DNA of 39,369 nt, taken from NCBI RefSeq assembly GCF_016446475.1, contig NZ_JAEHFP010000029.1, forward strand, positions 1 to 39,369, given 5' to 3'. Under the pieces are notes generated by a model that saw nothing but the letters and a program-made list of their open reading frames with translations, was not told where the DNA came from and ran no database searches. The translations under genes were made by a program, and so were the position numbers. The first letter of the stretch is position 1, and every line of letters starts with the position of its first letter. This DNA comes from Paracoccus binzhouensis. GTDB taxonomy: Bacteria > Pseudomonadota > Alphaproteobacteria > Rhodobacterales > Rhodobacteraceae. Of this stretch, positions 1 to 9,548 are shown piece after piece.

Positions 1-353
1 GCCTGCGCGGCCGGGGCCTCGGTCGCCGTCTCGGCCGGGGCTTCCGGGGCCGGGGCTTCCGGCGCGGCGGCGGGGGTGTCGGCCGGCGCCTCCTCGGCCT
101 CCGGAGCCGGGGCGGTCACCGGGTCGCTGCCCAGCGAAACCTGACCGTTCGCCAGGCGCTGCCAGCTTTCCTTCAGCGCCGCGACGCCGAAGGGGCGCTG
201 ATCCAGCCAGGCGCCGGCAAAGGCCAGCACCAGGCCCAGCACCAGCGCGATGGCCGCGCCGCGCGGCGCCCGGGTGCGGGCCACCGAGACCACGGCCATC
301 AGCACCGAAAGCGCGCAGAGCGCCACGCCGGCCAGCAGCAGGATGTCGATCAT
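1..353 (-). CDS. Hypothetical membrane protein, C-terminus beyond window edge
   Basis: Only the first 117 codons are present; the gene reads leftward off the window. It begins with ATG, preceded by GGAAAGG at a sensible distance. The visible protein has two hydrophobic segments (about residues 1-22 and 32-52) separated by a short basic loop (VARTRAPRG), then a stretch of about 20 ordinary residues, then a tail very rich in Ala, Pro and Glu (from about residue 80) that still runs at the edge. The tail is low-complexity and probably disordered. The gene starts 37 bases after the pyk stop on the same strand, so the two are probably co-transcribed. I do not recognise a family and assign no function. 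Confidence 0.75.
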   Translation of the reverse strand, partial: MIDILLLAGVALCALSVLMAVVSVARTRAPRGAAIALVLGLVLAFAGAWLDQRPFGVAALKESWQRLANGQVSLGSDPVTAPAPEAEEAPADTPAAAPEAPAPEAPAETATEAPAAQ

Positions 354-390
354 CGGATCACCTTTCCGTTACGGATCTGTCGCCCGGGGC

Positions 391-1836
391 TTATTCCGGA
401 TCGGTGCGATAGATCAAGCGCTCGTCGCAGGGGGCGATGCGCAGGATGTTGGTGGTGCCCGGCACGTTGAAGGGCACGCCGGCCATGACCACGATCTGGT
501 TCGATTCGTCGGCGAAGCCGAAATCCCGCGCCGCCTTGGCCGCGTTCACCACCGCCTGCTTGAAGCGTTCCAGCGACGGGGTCTTCACGCAATGCGTGCC
601 CCAGGTCAGGCACAGCCGGCGCAGCGTGTCCTGTTCCGAGGACATGGCGACGATCGGCACCCGCGGCCGCTCGCGCGCCACCAGGCTGGCGGTGGTGCCG
701 GACTGGGTGAAGGCGCAGATGGCGGAGATGTCGGTGGTCTCGGCGATCTCGCGCGCGGCGGCGACGATGCCGTCGGCCACGGTCTGGCGCTTGGCCTGGC
801 GCGAGCTTTCGATGATCTCGCGATAGGTCGGGTCGCTTTCGACGGACCGCGCCACGTTGTCCATGGTCGCCACCGCCTCGACCGGATAGGCGCCGGCGGC
901 GCTTTCGGCCGAGAGCATCACCGCATCGGCGCCCTCGTAGATCGCGGTCGCCACGTCGCTGACCTCGGCCCGGGTCGGCATCGGGCTTTCGATCATCGAT
1001 TCCAGCATCTGGGTCGCCACGATCACCGGCTTTGCCGCCGCGCGGCAGGCGCGCACCAGCCGCTTCTGGATCGGCGGCACCGAATGCACCGGAAGTTCGA
1101 CCCCCAGGTCACCCCGCGCCACCATGATCCCGTCCGAGACCTTGAGGATCTCGCTGAACGCGCGCACGGCGGCGGGTTTCTCGATCTTGGACAGGATGGC
1201 GGCGCGGCCCTTGGCCAGCTCGCGCGCCTCGATCACGTCCTCGGGGCGCTGCACGAAGGACAGCGCCAGCCAGTCCACCCCCAGCCCGCAGGCGAACTCC
1301 AGATCGTCGCGGTCCTTGTCCGACAGCGCCGCCAGGGGCAGCACCACGTCGGGCACGTTCACGCCCTTGCGGTTCGAGATGGCGCCGCCGGCCGTCACCG
1401 TGCAATCGGCGAAATCCGGGCCGCAGGCCTCGACCCGCAGGCGGATCTTGCCGTCATTGACCAGCAGCTCGGCGCCGGGTTCCAGCGCCGCGAAGATCTC
1501 GGGATGCGGCAGCTGCACGCGGTTCACGGTGCCGGGCGCCGGGTCCAGGTCGAAGCGGAAGGCCTGGCCGTCCTGCAGATCATGCGGGCCCTCGGCGAAG
1601 GTGCCGACGCGCAGCTTCGGGCCCTGCAGGTCGGCCAGCACCGCGATGGGCCGGCCCGATTCGGCCTCGACCTTGCGGATGATGTCGTAGCGGGCGCGCT
1701 GTTCCTCATGCGTGCCATGGCTCATGTTCAGGCGAAACACGTCCGCGCCGGCCTCGAAAAGGGCGCGGATGGTGGCGAAATCGCTGGATGCCGGCCCAAG
1801 CGTTGCCACGATCTTGACCTTGCGATGCCGTCTCAT
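391..1836 (-). CDS. pyk: Pyruvate kinase
   Basis: Encodes a 481-residue pyruvate kinase, the glycolytic enzyme that moves phosphate from phosphoenolpyruvate to ADP in the cytosol. Family landmarks appear in order: KIVATLGPAS at the N-terminus, FRLNMSHG, the active-site lysine segment LSKIEKPAAV, MVARGDLGVE, ATQMLESMI, and the EGADAVMLSAESA helix, followed by the C-terminal domain with FTQSGTTA. The length is normal for a bacterial enzyme. The start (MRRHRKVKI) is chosen because GGGAG lies six bases upstream; in-frame sequence continues further upstream but lacks family similarity. It is divergent from the N-formylglutamate amidohydrolase gene across about 120 bases. Confidence 0.97.
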   Translation of the reverse strand: MRRHRKVKIVATLGPASSDFATIRALFEAGADVFRLNMSHGTHEEQRARYDIIRKVEAESGRPIAVLADLQGPKLRVGTFAEGPHDLQDGQAFRFDLDPAPGTVNRVQLPHPEIFAALEPGAELLVNDGKIRLRVEACGPDFADCTVTAGGAISNRKGVNVPDVVLPLAALSDKDRDDLEFACGLGVDWLALSFVQRPEDVIEARELAKGRAAILSKIEKPAAVRAFSEILKVSDGIMVARGDLGVELPVHSVPPIQKRLVRACRAAAKPVIVATQMLESMIESPMPTRAEVSDVATAIYEGADAVMLSAESAAGAYPVEAVATMDNVARSVESDPTYREIIESSRQAKRQTVADGIVAAAREIAETTDISAICAFTQSGTTASLVARERPRVPIVAMSSEQDTLRRLCLTWGTHCVKTPSLERFKQAVVNAAKAARDFGFADESNQIVVMAGVPFNVPGTTNILRIAPCDERLIYRTDPE

Positions 1837-1852
1837 CCCGTTCTCCCGCCTG

Positions 1853-1880
1853 TTGTTTGCGCTATCGGCTGTTCTATAGC
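1853..1880 (+). promoter_or_regulatory. Possible promoter in pyk/amidohydrolase divergent region
   Basis: TTGTTT at 1853-1858 and TATAGC at 1875-1880 are 16 bases apart, upstream of the rightward gene at 1958. On the opposite strand TTGCCG and CTATAG could serve pyk. The motifs are weak matches to sigma-70 consensus and are only suggestive. Confidence 0.3.
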
Positions 1881-1957
1881 CCCATTCGCCGCCACGCGGC
1901 AACTGGGCCTTGCGCATGGCTTGCACTAAAGCCTTGCCCATGCGAGGCGAAGGAACC

Positions 1958-2698
1958 ATGACGGCAGAGGCTTTCACGACCATCGGGGCGGACCGCCCCT
2001 CGCGCTGGCTGGTCACCTGCGACCATGCCAGCAACCGGGTGCCGGATTGGGTCAACGGCGGCGATCTGGGCATCGCGCCCGAGGACATGGCGCGGCACAT
2101 CGCCTATGATATCGGCGCCGCGGGGCTGGCGCTGCACCTGGCGGAACGGCTGCGGGCGCCGGCGATCCTGTCGGATTTCTCGCGCCTGGTGATCGACCCG
2201 AACCGCGGCGAGGACGACCCGACGCTGCTGATGCGGATCTATGACGGCACCGTCATTCCGGCGAATCGCCGTGCCGATGCGGCCGAGCGGCAGAGGCGGC
2301 TGGATCGGCTTTATCATCCCTATCACGCCGCCTATGAGGCGCTGGCCTCGGCCCGGCCGGACCGGGCGATCTGCGCCGTCCACAGTTTCACCCGGCAGCT
2401 GCGCGGCAGGCCGCGCCGGCCCTGGGCGGTGGGGGTGCTCTATTCGCATCGCGACGAGCGGCTGGGCAAGGCGCTGGTGCGCGAATGCCGCGACCTGGGC
2501 TGGATCACCGGCGACAACGAGCCCTATTCCGGGCATCTGGACGGCGATTCCATCGACCGTCACGCCCTGGCGCAGGGCCGGCCCAACGTGCTGATCGAGG
2601 TCCGGAACGATCTGATCGCCGACGCGGGCGGGCAGGAGTTGTGGGCGACCCGGCTTGCCAGCCTGCTGGAGGGGTTCCTGAACCGCTGCGGGGTGTGA
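1958..2698 (+). CDS. Predicted N-formylglutamate amidohydrolase
   Basis: A 246-residue protein of the N-formylglutamate amidohydrolase family (COG3931 branch). Members hydrolyse N-formyl-glutamate or related N-acyl amino acids to free the amino acid, as in the late histidine-utilisation pathway; the exact substrate here is unknown. Family marks are VTCDHASNRVP near the N-terminus (metal-binding His), SRLVIDPNR, the AVHSFTR segment mid-protein, and LIEVRNDLI near the C-terminus. The start MTAEAF is preferred because AAGGA sits just upstream; an in-frame ATG at 1910 gives a poor leader. No hut genes are nearby, so a role in histidine breakdown is not supported by context. Confidence 0.85.
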   Translation: MTAEAFTTIGADRPSRWLVTCDHASNRVPDWVNGGDLGIAPEDMARHIAYDIGAAGLALHLAERLRAPAILSDFSRLVIDPNRGEDDPTLLMRIYDGTVIPANRRADAAERQRRLDRLYHPYHAAYEALASARPDRAICAVHSFTRQLRGRPRRPWAVGVLYSHRDERLGKALVRECRDLGWITGDNEPYSGHLDGDSIDRHALAQGRPNVLIEVRNDLIADAGGQELWATRLASLLEGFLNRCGV

Positions 2699-2831
2699 CC
2701 GCCCTGCCCGCCCCGGCGCCCGGGCGCGGCGCGGGGCTGGACCTTCCGGCGCGGCTGGCCTATCGCGCGGCCCAGGAGCCAGCCTTGGGCGGCGGCATTG
2801 CCGCGACCGGGCTGGCGCGTTGGACACGACC

Positions 2832-3863
2832 ATGACCCTGACCGGAAGACGTCTTCTGACCTTTGCGCTGGCCGCCATCGGCGGAGCGCTGTTCCTGGCG
2901 CTGCGCCTGCCGCTGCCCCTGCTGCTGGGCCCGATGCTGGCCTGCCTGATCGCCGCGCTGGCCGGGGCGCCGCTGGCCGGGGCGGGCGGCTTCGGCATCT
3001 TCATGCGCACCTTCCTGGGCGTGGCCGTCGGCGCCTCGATCACCCCGCAAGTGCTGGGCGAACTGCCCGAGATCGCCGCCTCGCTGGCGTTGGTGCCGGT
3101 CTTCATCGGCGCCATCGCCCTGGTCGGCTATCCGCTGTTCCGGCGGGTCTTCGGCTTCGACCACCCGACCGCCTGGTATGCGGCCATGCCGGGGGGCCTG
3201 CAGGACATGCTGGTCTTTGGCGAGGAGGCAGGCGGCGACGTGCGCGCCCTGTCGCTGGTCCATGCCACGCGCGTCCTGGTCATCGTCACCGTGGCGCCGC
3301 TGATCATGCAGAGCTTCTGGGGCGTGGACCTGTCGCAGCCGCCGGGCGCGCCGATCCGCGGCACCGACCCGGTCGAGATCGGGCTGATGGTCGCCGCCGG
3401 CCTTGTCGGCTGGAAGCTGGCCGAGCGGCTGGGCCTGTTCGGCGCCTCGATCCTGGGGCCGATGGTGCTGGCGGCGGGGCTGTCGCTGTCGGGCCTGATC
3501 CAGCACCGCCCCCCGGCCGAGATCATCCAGGCCGCGCAGTTCTTCATCGGCGTCGCGGTCGGGGTGAAATATGTCGGCATCACCGGCCGCGAGCTGCGCA
3601 TCGACGTGACCGCGGGGCTGGTCTATGCGATGTTCCTGGCCCTGATCAGCCTGGCCTTCATCGAGCTGATCACGCATCTGGGGCTGGCGCCGACGCTGGA
3701 TGCCTTCCTGGCCTACCTGCCGGGCGGGCAGGCCGAGATGGTGGTCATCGCCATCATCGCCGGGGCCGACCTCGCCTATGTGGTCAGCCACCACCTGCTG
3801 CGCATGATCATCGTCATCACCCTGTCGCCGCTGGTCTCGAAGCTGGTCGAGCGCCGGCGCTAG
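2832..3863 (+). CDS. AbrB-family integral membrane protein
   Basis: A hydrophobic protein of about 343 residues with around ten membrane segments, matching the AbrB/COG3180 family once called ammonia monooxygenase regulators. The two-fold internal repeat typical of the family is visible: LLGPMLACLIAAL followed by FLGVAVGASITP in the first half, and ILGPMVLAAGLSLSG followed by FFIGVAVGVKYVG in the second, with MPGGLQDM and LPGGQAEM as paired signature loops. Its transport substrate is not established. ATG at 2832 is chosen; a TTG four codons upstream (2820) is possible and neither has a good ribosome site. The stop overlaps the priA stop by four bases (CTAG), so the genes converge. Confidence 0.85.
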   Translation: MTLTGRRLLTFALAAIGGALFLALRLPLPLLLGPMLACLIAALAGAPLAGAGGFGIFMRTFLGVAVGASITPQVLGELPEIAASLALVPVFIGAIALVGYPLFRRVFGFDHPTAWYAAMPGGLQDMLVFGEEAGGDVRALSLVHATRVLVIVTVAPLIMQSFWGVDLSQPPGAPIRGTDPVEIGLMVAAGLVGWKLAERLGLFGASILGPMVLAAGLSLSGLIQHRPPAEIIQAAQFFIGVAVGVKYVGITGRELRIDVTAGLVYAMFLALISLAFIELITHLGLAPTLDAFLAYLPGGQAEMVVIAIIAGADLAYVVSHHLLRMIIVITLSPLVSKLVERRR

Positions 3864-6061
3864 AGGAAGCTCTGCGGATCGATATCCACCGCCAGCCGCA
3901 GGTTGGCGGGGGCCTTCGGCGCGGCCGCCAGCCATTGCGCGATGGCGCCCTGCACCGGCGCCTGGCGCGGCGCGCGGACCAGCATCCGCACCCGGAAGCG
4001 GGCGCGAATGCGGGCGATCGGCGCCGGGGCCGGCCCGAACAGCTCGGCGCCGATGCTGCGCAGCGGCTCGGCGCGGCGGGCCAGCTCGCGGGCATAGTCC
4101 TCGACCACGAGCTGGTCGGGATGCGACAGGATGATCCCGGCCAGCCGGCCAAAGGGCGGCATCCCCGCCGCCTGCCGCGCCGCCGCCTCGGCATCCCAGA
4201 ACGCCTCGTCCTCGCCCGAGAGGATGGCGCGGATCACCGGATGGTCCGGCTGGTAGGTCTGCAGAAGCGCCAGCCCCCGCGCATCGCCGCCCTCGCGCCC
4301 GGCCCGGCCGGCCACCTGCCGCATCAGCTGGAAGGACCGCTCGGCCGCGCGCAGGTCGGCGCCCTGCAGGCCCAGGTCGGCGTCGATCACCCCCACCAGC
4401 GTCAGGCGCGGGAAGTTGTGGCCCTTGGCGACGATCTGGGTGCCGATGATGATGTCGGTGCCGCCGGCGCCAATCTCGGCGATCGCCTCCTTCAGCGCCC
4501 GGGCCGAGTGGAACAGGTCCGAGGACAGCACCGTCGCCTTCGCCTCGGGGAAGCGTTCGGCCACCTCCTCGGCCAGCCGCTCGACGCCCGGGCCGATGGC
4601 GGTCATCTGGCCCTCGGTCCCGCAGCTTGGGCAGGCGGTGGGAATCGGCCTGGTCGCGCCGCATTGGTGGCAGACCAGGCGATTCTGGAAGCGATGCTCG
4701 ACCATGCGGGCGTCGCAATGGTCGCAGCCGATCTGCTGGCCGCAGGCCCGGCAGGCGGTGATCGGCGCATAGCCGCGCCGGTTCAGAAACAGCAGCGACT
4801 GCTCGCCGCGTTCCTTGCGGGCGCGGATTTCGGCGGCCAGCCGGGGGCTGATCCAGCGGCCCTTCTCCATCTCCTGCTGGCGCAGGTCGATGGTGCCCAT
4901 CTCGGGCAGGTCCGCCGTGCCATAGCGCGCCCGCAGGTCGAGGCGGCGGTATTTCCCCGAACCCGCATTCACCCAGCTTTCCACCGAGGGCGTGGCCGAG
5001 GCCAGCACCACCTGCGCAGCTTCGATGCTGGCGCGCAGCACCGCCATGTCGCGGGCGCTGTAATAGACCGCATCCTCCTGCTTGTAGCTGGAATCGTGCT
5101 CTTCATCGACGACGATCAGGCCCAGATCGGCAAAGGGCAGGAACAGCGCCGAACGCGCGCCGACCACCAGCCCGACATGATGCGTGGCCGCCATGGTCCA
5201 GAGCCGCCGGCGTTCGCTGCGGGTGATGCCGGAATGCCATTCCCCGGGCCGGGCACCGAAGCGCGCCTCGACCCGGTCGAGGAACTCGGCCGAGAGCGCG
5301 ATCTCGGGCAGCAGCACCAGCGCCTGCCGGCCCTGGCGCAGGCATTCGGCGACGGCTTCCAGATAGACCTCGGTCTTGCCCGAGCCGGTGACGCCGCGCA
5401 GCAGCGTGGTGCCGTAGCCGCGGCGCTTCAACGCATCGCGCAGGGTCGCGGCGGCCTCGGCCTGGTCCTCGGCCAGCGGCTTGCCCGGCAGGCTCGGATC
5501 GAGCGTCAGATAGGGCACGTCGCGCGGCGCCAGCACCTCGGCCAGCGTTCCGGCCTTGACCAGCCCCTGCACCACGCCCGGACTGACCCCGGCCAGCTGC
5601 GCCAGCTCCCCCGGCGCGAAGCCGGCGCCGCCATGGTCCTCGATCACCCGCAAGACGGCGGCACGGGCATCGGTCATGCGCGCGGGCTCCGGCCCGGCGC
5701 GATGGATGATGCGCCGCGCCGAGGGCGGCTGGTCCAGGTCCGGCGCCCGCGTCGCCATGCGCAAAAGCGAGGGCAGCGGCGTCAGCGTGTATTCGCCCAT
5801 GCGCACCAGGAATTCGATCATCCCCGGCGCCAGCGGCGGCGCGTCGATCAGCCGCGCCACCGGCCGCAGCTTCGCCGCATCGAAATCGCCGATCCCCGGC
5901 CCCCAGACCGCGCCCATCACCCGGCGCGGCCCCAGCGGCACCACGACGAGCTGGCCCAGCCGCACGCCGCCCTCGGGCGCGAGATAGTCGAGCACGCCGA
6001 CCACCTCCTGCGTCAGCACCGCGATGCGCGCGCCATGGGGATAGAACAGCGGCGGGGCCAT
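3860..6061 (-). CDS. priA: Primosomal protein N' (replication restart helicase PriA)
   Basis: A 733-residue PriA, the superfamily 2 helicase that recognises stalled forks and reloads the replisome. The order is standard: N-terminal DNA-binding region with GQLVVVPLG, Walker [12 protein letters not shown] near residue 224, the DEEHD box, then the zinc-binding insert with paired CxxC motifs (CRACG, CDHCD, CHQCG, CPSCG; about residues 435-480), and the late helicase motifs [11 protein letters not shown] and QVAGRAGR. Length is normal. The start [10 protein letters not shown] lies one base after the stop of a 44-codon ORF, suggesting translational coupling. It converges with the AbrB-like gene. 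Confidence 0.97.
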   Translation of the reverse strand: MAPPLFYPHGARIAVLTQEVVGVLDYLAPEGGVRLGQLVVVPLGPRRVMGAVWGPGIGDFDAAKLRPVARLIDAPPLAPGMIEFLVRMGEYTLTPLPSLLRMATRAPDLDQPPSARRIIHRAGPEPARMTDARAAVLRVIEDHGGAGFAPGELAQLAGVSPGVVQGLVKAGTLAEVLAPRDVPYLTLDPSLPGKPLAEDQAEAAATLRDALKRRGYGTTLLRGVTGSGKTEVYLEAVAECLRQGRQALVLLPEIALSAEFLDRVEARFGARPGEWHSGITRSERRRLWTMAATHHVGLVVGARSALFLPFADLGLIVVDEEHDSSYKQEDAVYYSARDMAVLRASIEAAQVVLASATPSVESWVNAGSGKYRRLDLRARYGTADLPEMGTIDLRQQEMEKGRWISPRLAAEIRARKERGEQSLLFLNRRGYAPITACRACGQQIGCDHCDARMVEHRFQNRLVCHQCGATRPIPTACPSCGTEGQMTAIGPGVERLAEEVAERFPEAKATVLSSDLFHSARALKEAIAEIGAGGTDIIIGTQIVAKGHNFPRLTLVGVIDADLGLQGADLRAAERSFQLMRQVAGRAGREGGDARGLALLQTYQPDHPVIRAILSGEDEAFWDAEAAARQAAGMPPFGRLAGIILSHPDQLVVEDYARELARRAEPLRSIGAELFGPAPAPIARIRARFRVRMLVRAPRQAPVQGAIAQWLAAAPKAPANLRLAVDIDPQSFL

Positions 6062-6062
6062 C

Positions 6063-6197
6063 TCAGGCCGGCATCGAGGCCAGGCCGATCAGCAGGAACA
6101 GCGGCCAGTTGCCGACCAGGAACGGACCGGCCGCCAGGGCCGGCAACAGGGCGATGAGATCGGGCTGAAAGGCTTCCAAGGCATTCTCCGGTTGCAT
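6063..6197 (-). CDS. Possible 44-residue hydrophobic peptide coupled to priA
   Basis: A short ORF beginning [10 protein letters not shown] and ending GLASMPA, whose TGA is followed by one base and then the priA ATG. About residues 14-41 are hydrophobic and could form one membrane helix. No strong ribosome site precedes it. It may be a real small protein, a leader that couples translation to priA, or chance open frame in GC-rich DNA. I recognise no family. Confidence 0.35.
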   Translation of the reverse strand: MQPENALEAFQPDLIALLPALAAGPFLVGNWPLFLLIGLASMPA

Positions 6198-6326
6198 GCG
6201 GCCGGGATAGTGGCATGCCGGCGCGCCTGCCCGCAAGCCGGGCCCCGCAAGCCGCGCAGGCCGGACTTCCCGCGCCGGCTGTTATGCGCTAAACCCACGG
6301 CAAAACCGCAAGAAGGGCTCCCTCCC

Positions 6327-6980
6327 ATGAAATTCTTTGTCGATACCGCCGACGTCGCCGCGATCCGCGAATTGAACGACCTTGGCATGGTGGACGGCGT
6401 CACCACCAACCCGTCGCTGATCCTGAAATCGGGCCGCGACATCCTGGAAGTCACCAAGGAGATCTGCGACATCGTCGAGGGCCCGGTCAGCGCCGAAGTC
6501 GTGGCCGCCAAGGCCGAGGACATGATCCGCGAGGGCGAGCACCTGGTGAAGATCGCCCCGAACATCACCGTCAAGGTGCCGCTGACCTGGGACGGGCTGA
6601 AAGCCTGCAAGGTGCTGTCCTCGCAGGGCCACAAGGTCAACGTGACGCTGTGCTTCTCGGCCGCGCAGGCCATCCTGGCCGCCAAGGCCGGCGCCACTTT
6701 CATCAGCCCCTTCATCGGCCGGCTCGACGACATCAATTTCGACGGCATGGAGCTGATCGCCCAGATCCGCGAGATCTATGACAATTACGACTTCCAGACC
6801 CAGATCCTGGCCGCCTCGATCCGCTCGGTGAACCACATCACCGACGCCGCCCGCATCGGCGCCGACGTGATCACCGCACCGCCCGCCGTCATCAAGGCGA
6901 TGGCGAATCACGTGCTGACCGACAAGGGGCTGGAGCAGTTCACCGCCGACTGGGCCAAGACCGGGCAGAAGATCGTCTGA
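6327..6980 (+). CDS. tal: Transaldolase (small TalC/FSA-type)
   Basis: A 217-residue protein of the short transaldolase/fructose-6-phosphate aldolase family, which transfers or cleaves dihydroxyacetone units in the non-oxidative pentose phosphate pathway. It starts [10 protein letters not shown] and has the [10 protein letters not shown] motif, the Schiff-base lysine in [10 protein letters not shown] (K83 by position), NVTLCFS, and the [10 protein letters not shown] and [10 protein letters not shown] segments that end the barrel. The length is typical of the decameric TalC type, distinct from the 320-residue TalB type. AGAAGGG precedes the start. The stop overlaps the DUF484 start (TGATG), so the three genes to xerC look like one operon. 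Transaldolase and aldolase activity cannot be separated by eye. Confidence 0.95.
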   Translation: MKFFVDTADVAAIRELNDLGMVDGVTTNPSLILKSGRDILEVTKEICDIVEGPVSAEVVAAKAEDMIREGEHLVKIAPNITVKVPLTWDGLKACKVLSSQGHKVNVTLCFSAAQAILAAKAGATFISPFIGRLDDINFDGMELIAQIREIYDNYDFQTQILAASIRSVNHITDAARIGADVITAPPAVIKAMANHVLTDKGLEQFTADWAKTGQKIV

Positions 6981-7690
6981 TGACCGAGCAGACCGCGGCC
7001 GAACTGACCGAGGACATCCGCGCCCGGCTGCTGGCGCAGCCCGAGCTGATCCTCTCCGACCGCGACCTGATGCGCGCGCTGATCGGCGCGCGCGAGGCCG
7101 AGGTGGGCGAGAACGTCATCGACATCCGCGGTCGCGCCATGCAGGCGCTGGAATCGCGGCTGGAGCGGCTGGAGGCGGCGCATGAATCGGTGATCTCGGC
7201 CGCCTATGACAACCAGTCGGGGATGAACACCATCCACCGCGCCGTGCTGTCGCTGCTGGAACCGACCGATTTCGAGGAATTCCTGGAAAACCTCGACATC
7301 GCCGTGGCGCCGATCCTGCGGGTGGAGACCCTGCGGCTGGTGATGGAATCGGGCGGCGAGATCCCGGCGCCCGAGGCCAGCGGCCCGCTGGTGATCGCGC
7401 CCTCCGGCACGATGGCCCGGCTGATCTCGGGCGGGCGGCGCATGCCGCGCGGCGACGACATCGTGCTGCGCCGCGTGGCGCGCGAGACCCTGCCCTTCCA
7501 TGGCGAGGCCCGCGCCCCGATCCGCTCCGAGGCGCTGCTGCCCATCGACCTGGGCCCCGGCCGCTTCCCGGCGCTCTTGCTGATGGGCTCGGCCGATCTG
7601 GGGCGCTTCAACCCGGCGCAGGGCACCGATCTGCTGCGCTTCTTCGGCCAGGCCTTCCGGCTGGTGCTGATCTCCTGGCTGCGCAAATGA
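6980..7690 (+). CDS. DUF484 family protein
   Basis: A 236-residue DUF484 protein. The N-terminal part carries the family opening (EDIRARLLAQPELILSDRD, with VIDIRGRAM) followed by a probable coiled coil (LESRLERLEAAHESVI, about residues 55-70). The C-terminal two thirds is a GAF-like domain ending LGRFNPAQGTDLLRFFGQ. The function is unknown. In gammaproteobacteria the same family is encoded directly upstream of xerC, and here too its last bases overlap the xerC start by four (ATGA), supporting a shared role around chromosome dimer resolution. It overlaps the transaldolase stop by one base. Confidence 0.85.
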   Translation: MTEQTAAELTEDIRARLLAQPELILSDRDLMRALIGAREAEVGENVIDIRGRAMQALESRLERLEAAHESVISAAYDNQSGMNTIHRAVLSLLEPTDFEEFLENLDIAVAPILRVETLRLVMESGGEIPAPEASGPLVIAPSGTMARLISGGRRMPRGDDIVLRRVARETLPFHGEARAPIRSEALLPIDLGPGRFPALLLMGSADLGRFNPAQGTDLLRFFGQAFRLVLISWLRK

Positions 7691-8625
7691 CCGGCGGGGC
7701 CGAGCCTTTGGCGCTGGCCCCGGCCATGGCCGAGAACCTCGCGCGCTGGCTCGACAACGAGCGCGCGACCCGCGACCGTTCCGACCACACCATCCGCGCC
7801 TATCAGGCCGACCTGCTGGCCTTCCTGGCCTTCCTCGGCGGCTATCACGGCACGCCCGCCCTGCCCGCGACGCTGGGCCAGCTGACGCAATCCGACATGC
7901 GCGCCTTTGCCGCCGCCGAGCGCGGGCGCGGGCTTTCGGCCCGCTCGCTGGCGCGCAGGCTTTCGGCGACGCGCAGCTTCATCCGCTGGATGTCGGACCG
8001 GCACGGCTTCGACGCCTCCAGGGCGCTGGCCTCGCGCAGCCCGAAATTCACCCGCTCGCTGCCCCGCCCGCTGGCCCCGGACCAGGCCGAGGCGCTGCTG
8101 GAGATCGCCGGCACCGCCCATCCCGAGGCCTGGATCGCCGCCCGCGACACGGCGGTGCTGACGCTGCTCTATGGCTGCGGGCTGCGCATCTCCGAGGCGC
8201 TGGGGCTCGACGGTGCCGACTGGCCCTTCCGCGAGGCGCTGACCATCCGCGGCAAGGGCGGCAAGGAACGCCAGGTGCCGGTGCTGCCCGTCGCGCGCGA
8301 GGCGATCGCCGAATACCTGCGCCTCTGCCCCTACCCGCTGGAACCGGCAGCGCCGCTGTTTCGCGGCGCCCGCGGCGGCCGGCTGAATCCGGCGCTGATC
8401 TCGGGCGCCATGCGCCAGCTTCGCCAGGTCATGGGCCTGCCGCCGACCGCCACGCCGCATGCGCTGCGCCATTCCTTCGCCACGCATCTGCTGGCCGCCG
8501 GGGGCGACCTGCGCACCATCCAGGAACTGCTGGGCCATGCCAGCCTGTCCACGACCCAGGTCTATACCGGGGTGGACGACGCCCGGTTGCTGGAAACCTA
8601 TCGCGCCGCCCATCCCCGCGCCTGA
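7687..8625 (+). CDS. xerC: Tyrosine recombinase XerC
   Basis: A 312-residue tyrosine recombinase. XerC acts with XerD at dif to resolve chromosome dimers before division. The N-terminal SAM-like core-binding domain (about residues 10-105) is followed by the catalytic domain with the expected residues: R167 in CGLRISEAL, K190 in GKGGKERQVP, H258 and R261 in HALRHSF, H284 in LLGHASLS and the nucleophile Y293 in TQVYTGV. Spacing matches XerC/D. The start overlaps the DUF484 stop. XerC rather than XerD is inferred from the DUF484 neighbour. No phage or integron genes are nearby, so a mobile integrase is unlikely. Confidence 0.93.
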   Translation: MTGGAEPLALAPAMAENLARWLDNERATRDRSDHTIRAYQADLLAFLAFLGGYHGTPALPATLGQLTQSDMRAFAAAERGRGLSARSLARRLSATRSFIRWMSDRHGFDASRALASRSPKFTRSLPRPLAPDQAEALLEIAGTAHPEAWIAARDTAVLTLLYGCGLRISEALGLDGADWPFREALTIRGKGGKERQVPVLPVAREAIAEYLRLCPYPLEPAAPLFRGARGGRLNPALISGAMRQLRQVMGLPPTATPHALRHSFATHLLAAGGDLRTIQELLGHASLSTTQVYTGVDDARLLETYRAAHPRA

Positions 8626-8698
8626 GCGGTTCACCGTTTCCCGATCCTCCGGCAACCGCACCGCCGGCACCCACGCCGCCCGGATGCACCTCTGGCGA

Positions 8699-8721
8699 TT
8701 TCTTCGTTCCGCAAATACCCC
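8699..8721 (+). repeat. Dispersed intergenic element, copy 1
   Basis: TTTCTTCGTTCCGCAAATAC followed by CCC lies in the 156-base gap between xerC and the TSUP gene. The same core recurs in inverted orientation at 18446-18475 and in direct orientation at 29305-29328. Confidence 0.6.
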
Positions 8722-8781
8722 TGCGGCCGCGCCGCCCGCGCCGGCTTTACAATCCCGCCGCGCCGCCGCAAAGGAGGGGCC

Positions 8782-9540
8782 ATGTTCGATCTCTCCCTCG
8801 ATCTCGTGCTGATGCTGGTGGGCGCCGCCTTTGCGGCCGGATTCGTCGATGCCATCGCCGGTGGCGGCGGGCTCATCACCGTGCCGGCGCTGCTGCTGGC
8901 CGGGCTGCCGCCGGCGCAGGCGCTGGCCACCAACAAGGTGCAGGGCGTCTTCGGCGCGGCGACGGCGGCGATCTCCTATGCCCGCCGCGGGCTGGTCGAT
9001 CCGCGCCTGCAGCTGCCCGAGGCAGCGGTGGCCTTCGTCGCCGGGCTTTGCGGCGCGGCGCTGGTGACCTGGATCCCCACGCAGGCGCTGCGCTACGGGC
9101 TGCCGCTGGTGCTGATCGGCATCGCGGTGTTCTTCGCGCTGAAGCCGGGGCTGGACGACAGCGACCGCATGCGCCGCATCACGCCGCTGGCCTTCACCGC
9201 CAGCGTGGTGCCCGTCGTCGCCTTCTATGACGGGCTGGTCGGGCCCGGCACCGGATCGTTCTTCATGCTGGGCTTCGTCATGCTGGCGGGCTACGGCATC
9301 CTCAAGGCCACCGCGCATACTAAACTGCTGAACTTCGCCTCGAACCTGGGCGGGCTGGTCGCCTTCGCCGCGGTGGGCAAGCCGCTCTGGCTGCTGGGCG
9401 CCGCCATGGCGGTGGCGCAGATCGCCGGCGCGATGCTGGGTGCGCGGCTGGCGATGCGGATCGGCGCCAGGGTCATCAAGCCGCTGCTGGTCGTCACCTC
9501 GACCGCTCTGGCGCTGCGGCTGATCTGGCAGCTGCTCTGA
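8782..9540 (+). CDS. TSUP family transporter (TauE/SafE-like)
   Basis: A 252-residue membrane protein of the TSUP (TauE/SafE, formerly DUF81) family, which exports or imports sulfite, sulfonates or other small organic anions. The family pattern is clear: FAAGFVDAIAGGGGLITVPAL in the first half with TNKVQGVFG, and FYDGLVGPGTGSFFML with HTKLLNFASN in the second half, about seven or eight helices in total. A strong AGGAGG ends six bases before ATG. The preceding 156-base gap after xerC suggests a separate promoter, though none is clear. The stop is eight bases from the convergent asparaginase gene. The substrate cannot be told from sequence. Confidence 0.92.
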   Translation: MFDLSLDLVLMLVGAAFAAGFVDAIAGGGGLITVPALLLAGLPPAQALATNKVQGVFGAATAAISYARRGLVDPRLQLPEAAVAFVAGLCGAALVTWIPTQALRYGLPLVLIGIAVFFALKPGLDDSDRMRRITPLAFTASVVPVVAFYDGLVGPGTGSFFMLGFVMLAGYGILKATAHTKLLNFASNLGGLVAFAAVGKPLWLLGAAMAVAQIAGAMLGARLAMRIGARVIKPLLVVTSTALALRLIWQLL

Positions 9541-9548
9541 TCCTCCGG

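Noticed and set aside
250..1929. Plus-strand 559-codon open frame opposite pyk
   Set aside because: Shadow of pyruvate kinase; rich in Gly, Arg and His with no domain signature.
2798..6157. A 1119-codon plus-strand open frame covering priA
   Set aside because: Antisense shadow of priA and of the AbrB-like gene in another frame; no recognisable domain or ribosome site.
7687..8625. Phage or integron integrase
   Set aside because: Neighbouring DUF484, the lack of attachment repeats and the absence of cargo genes point to housekeeping XerC.
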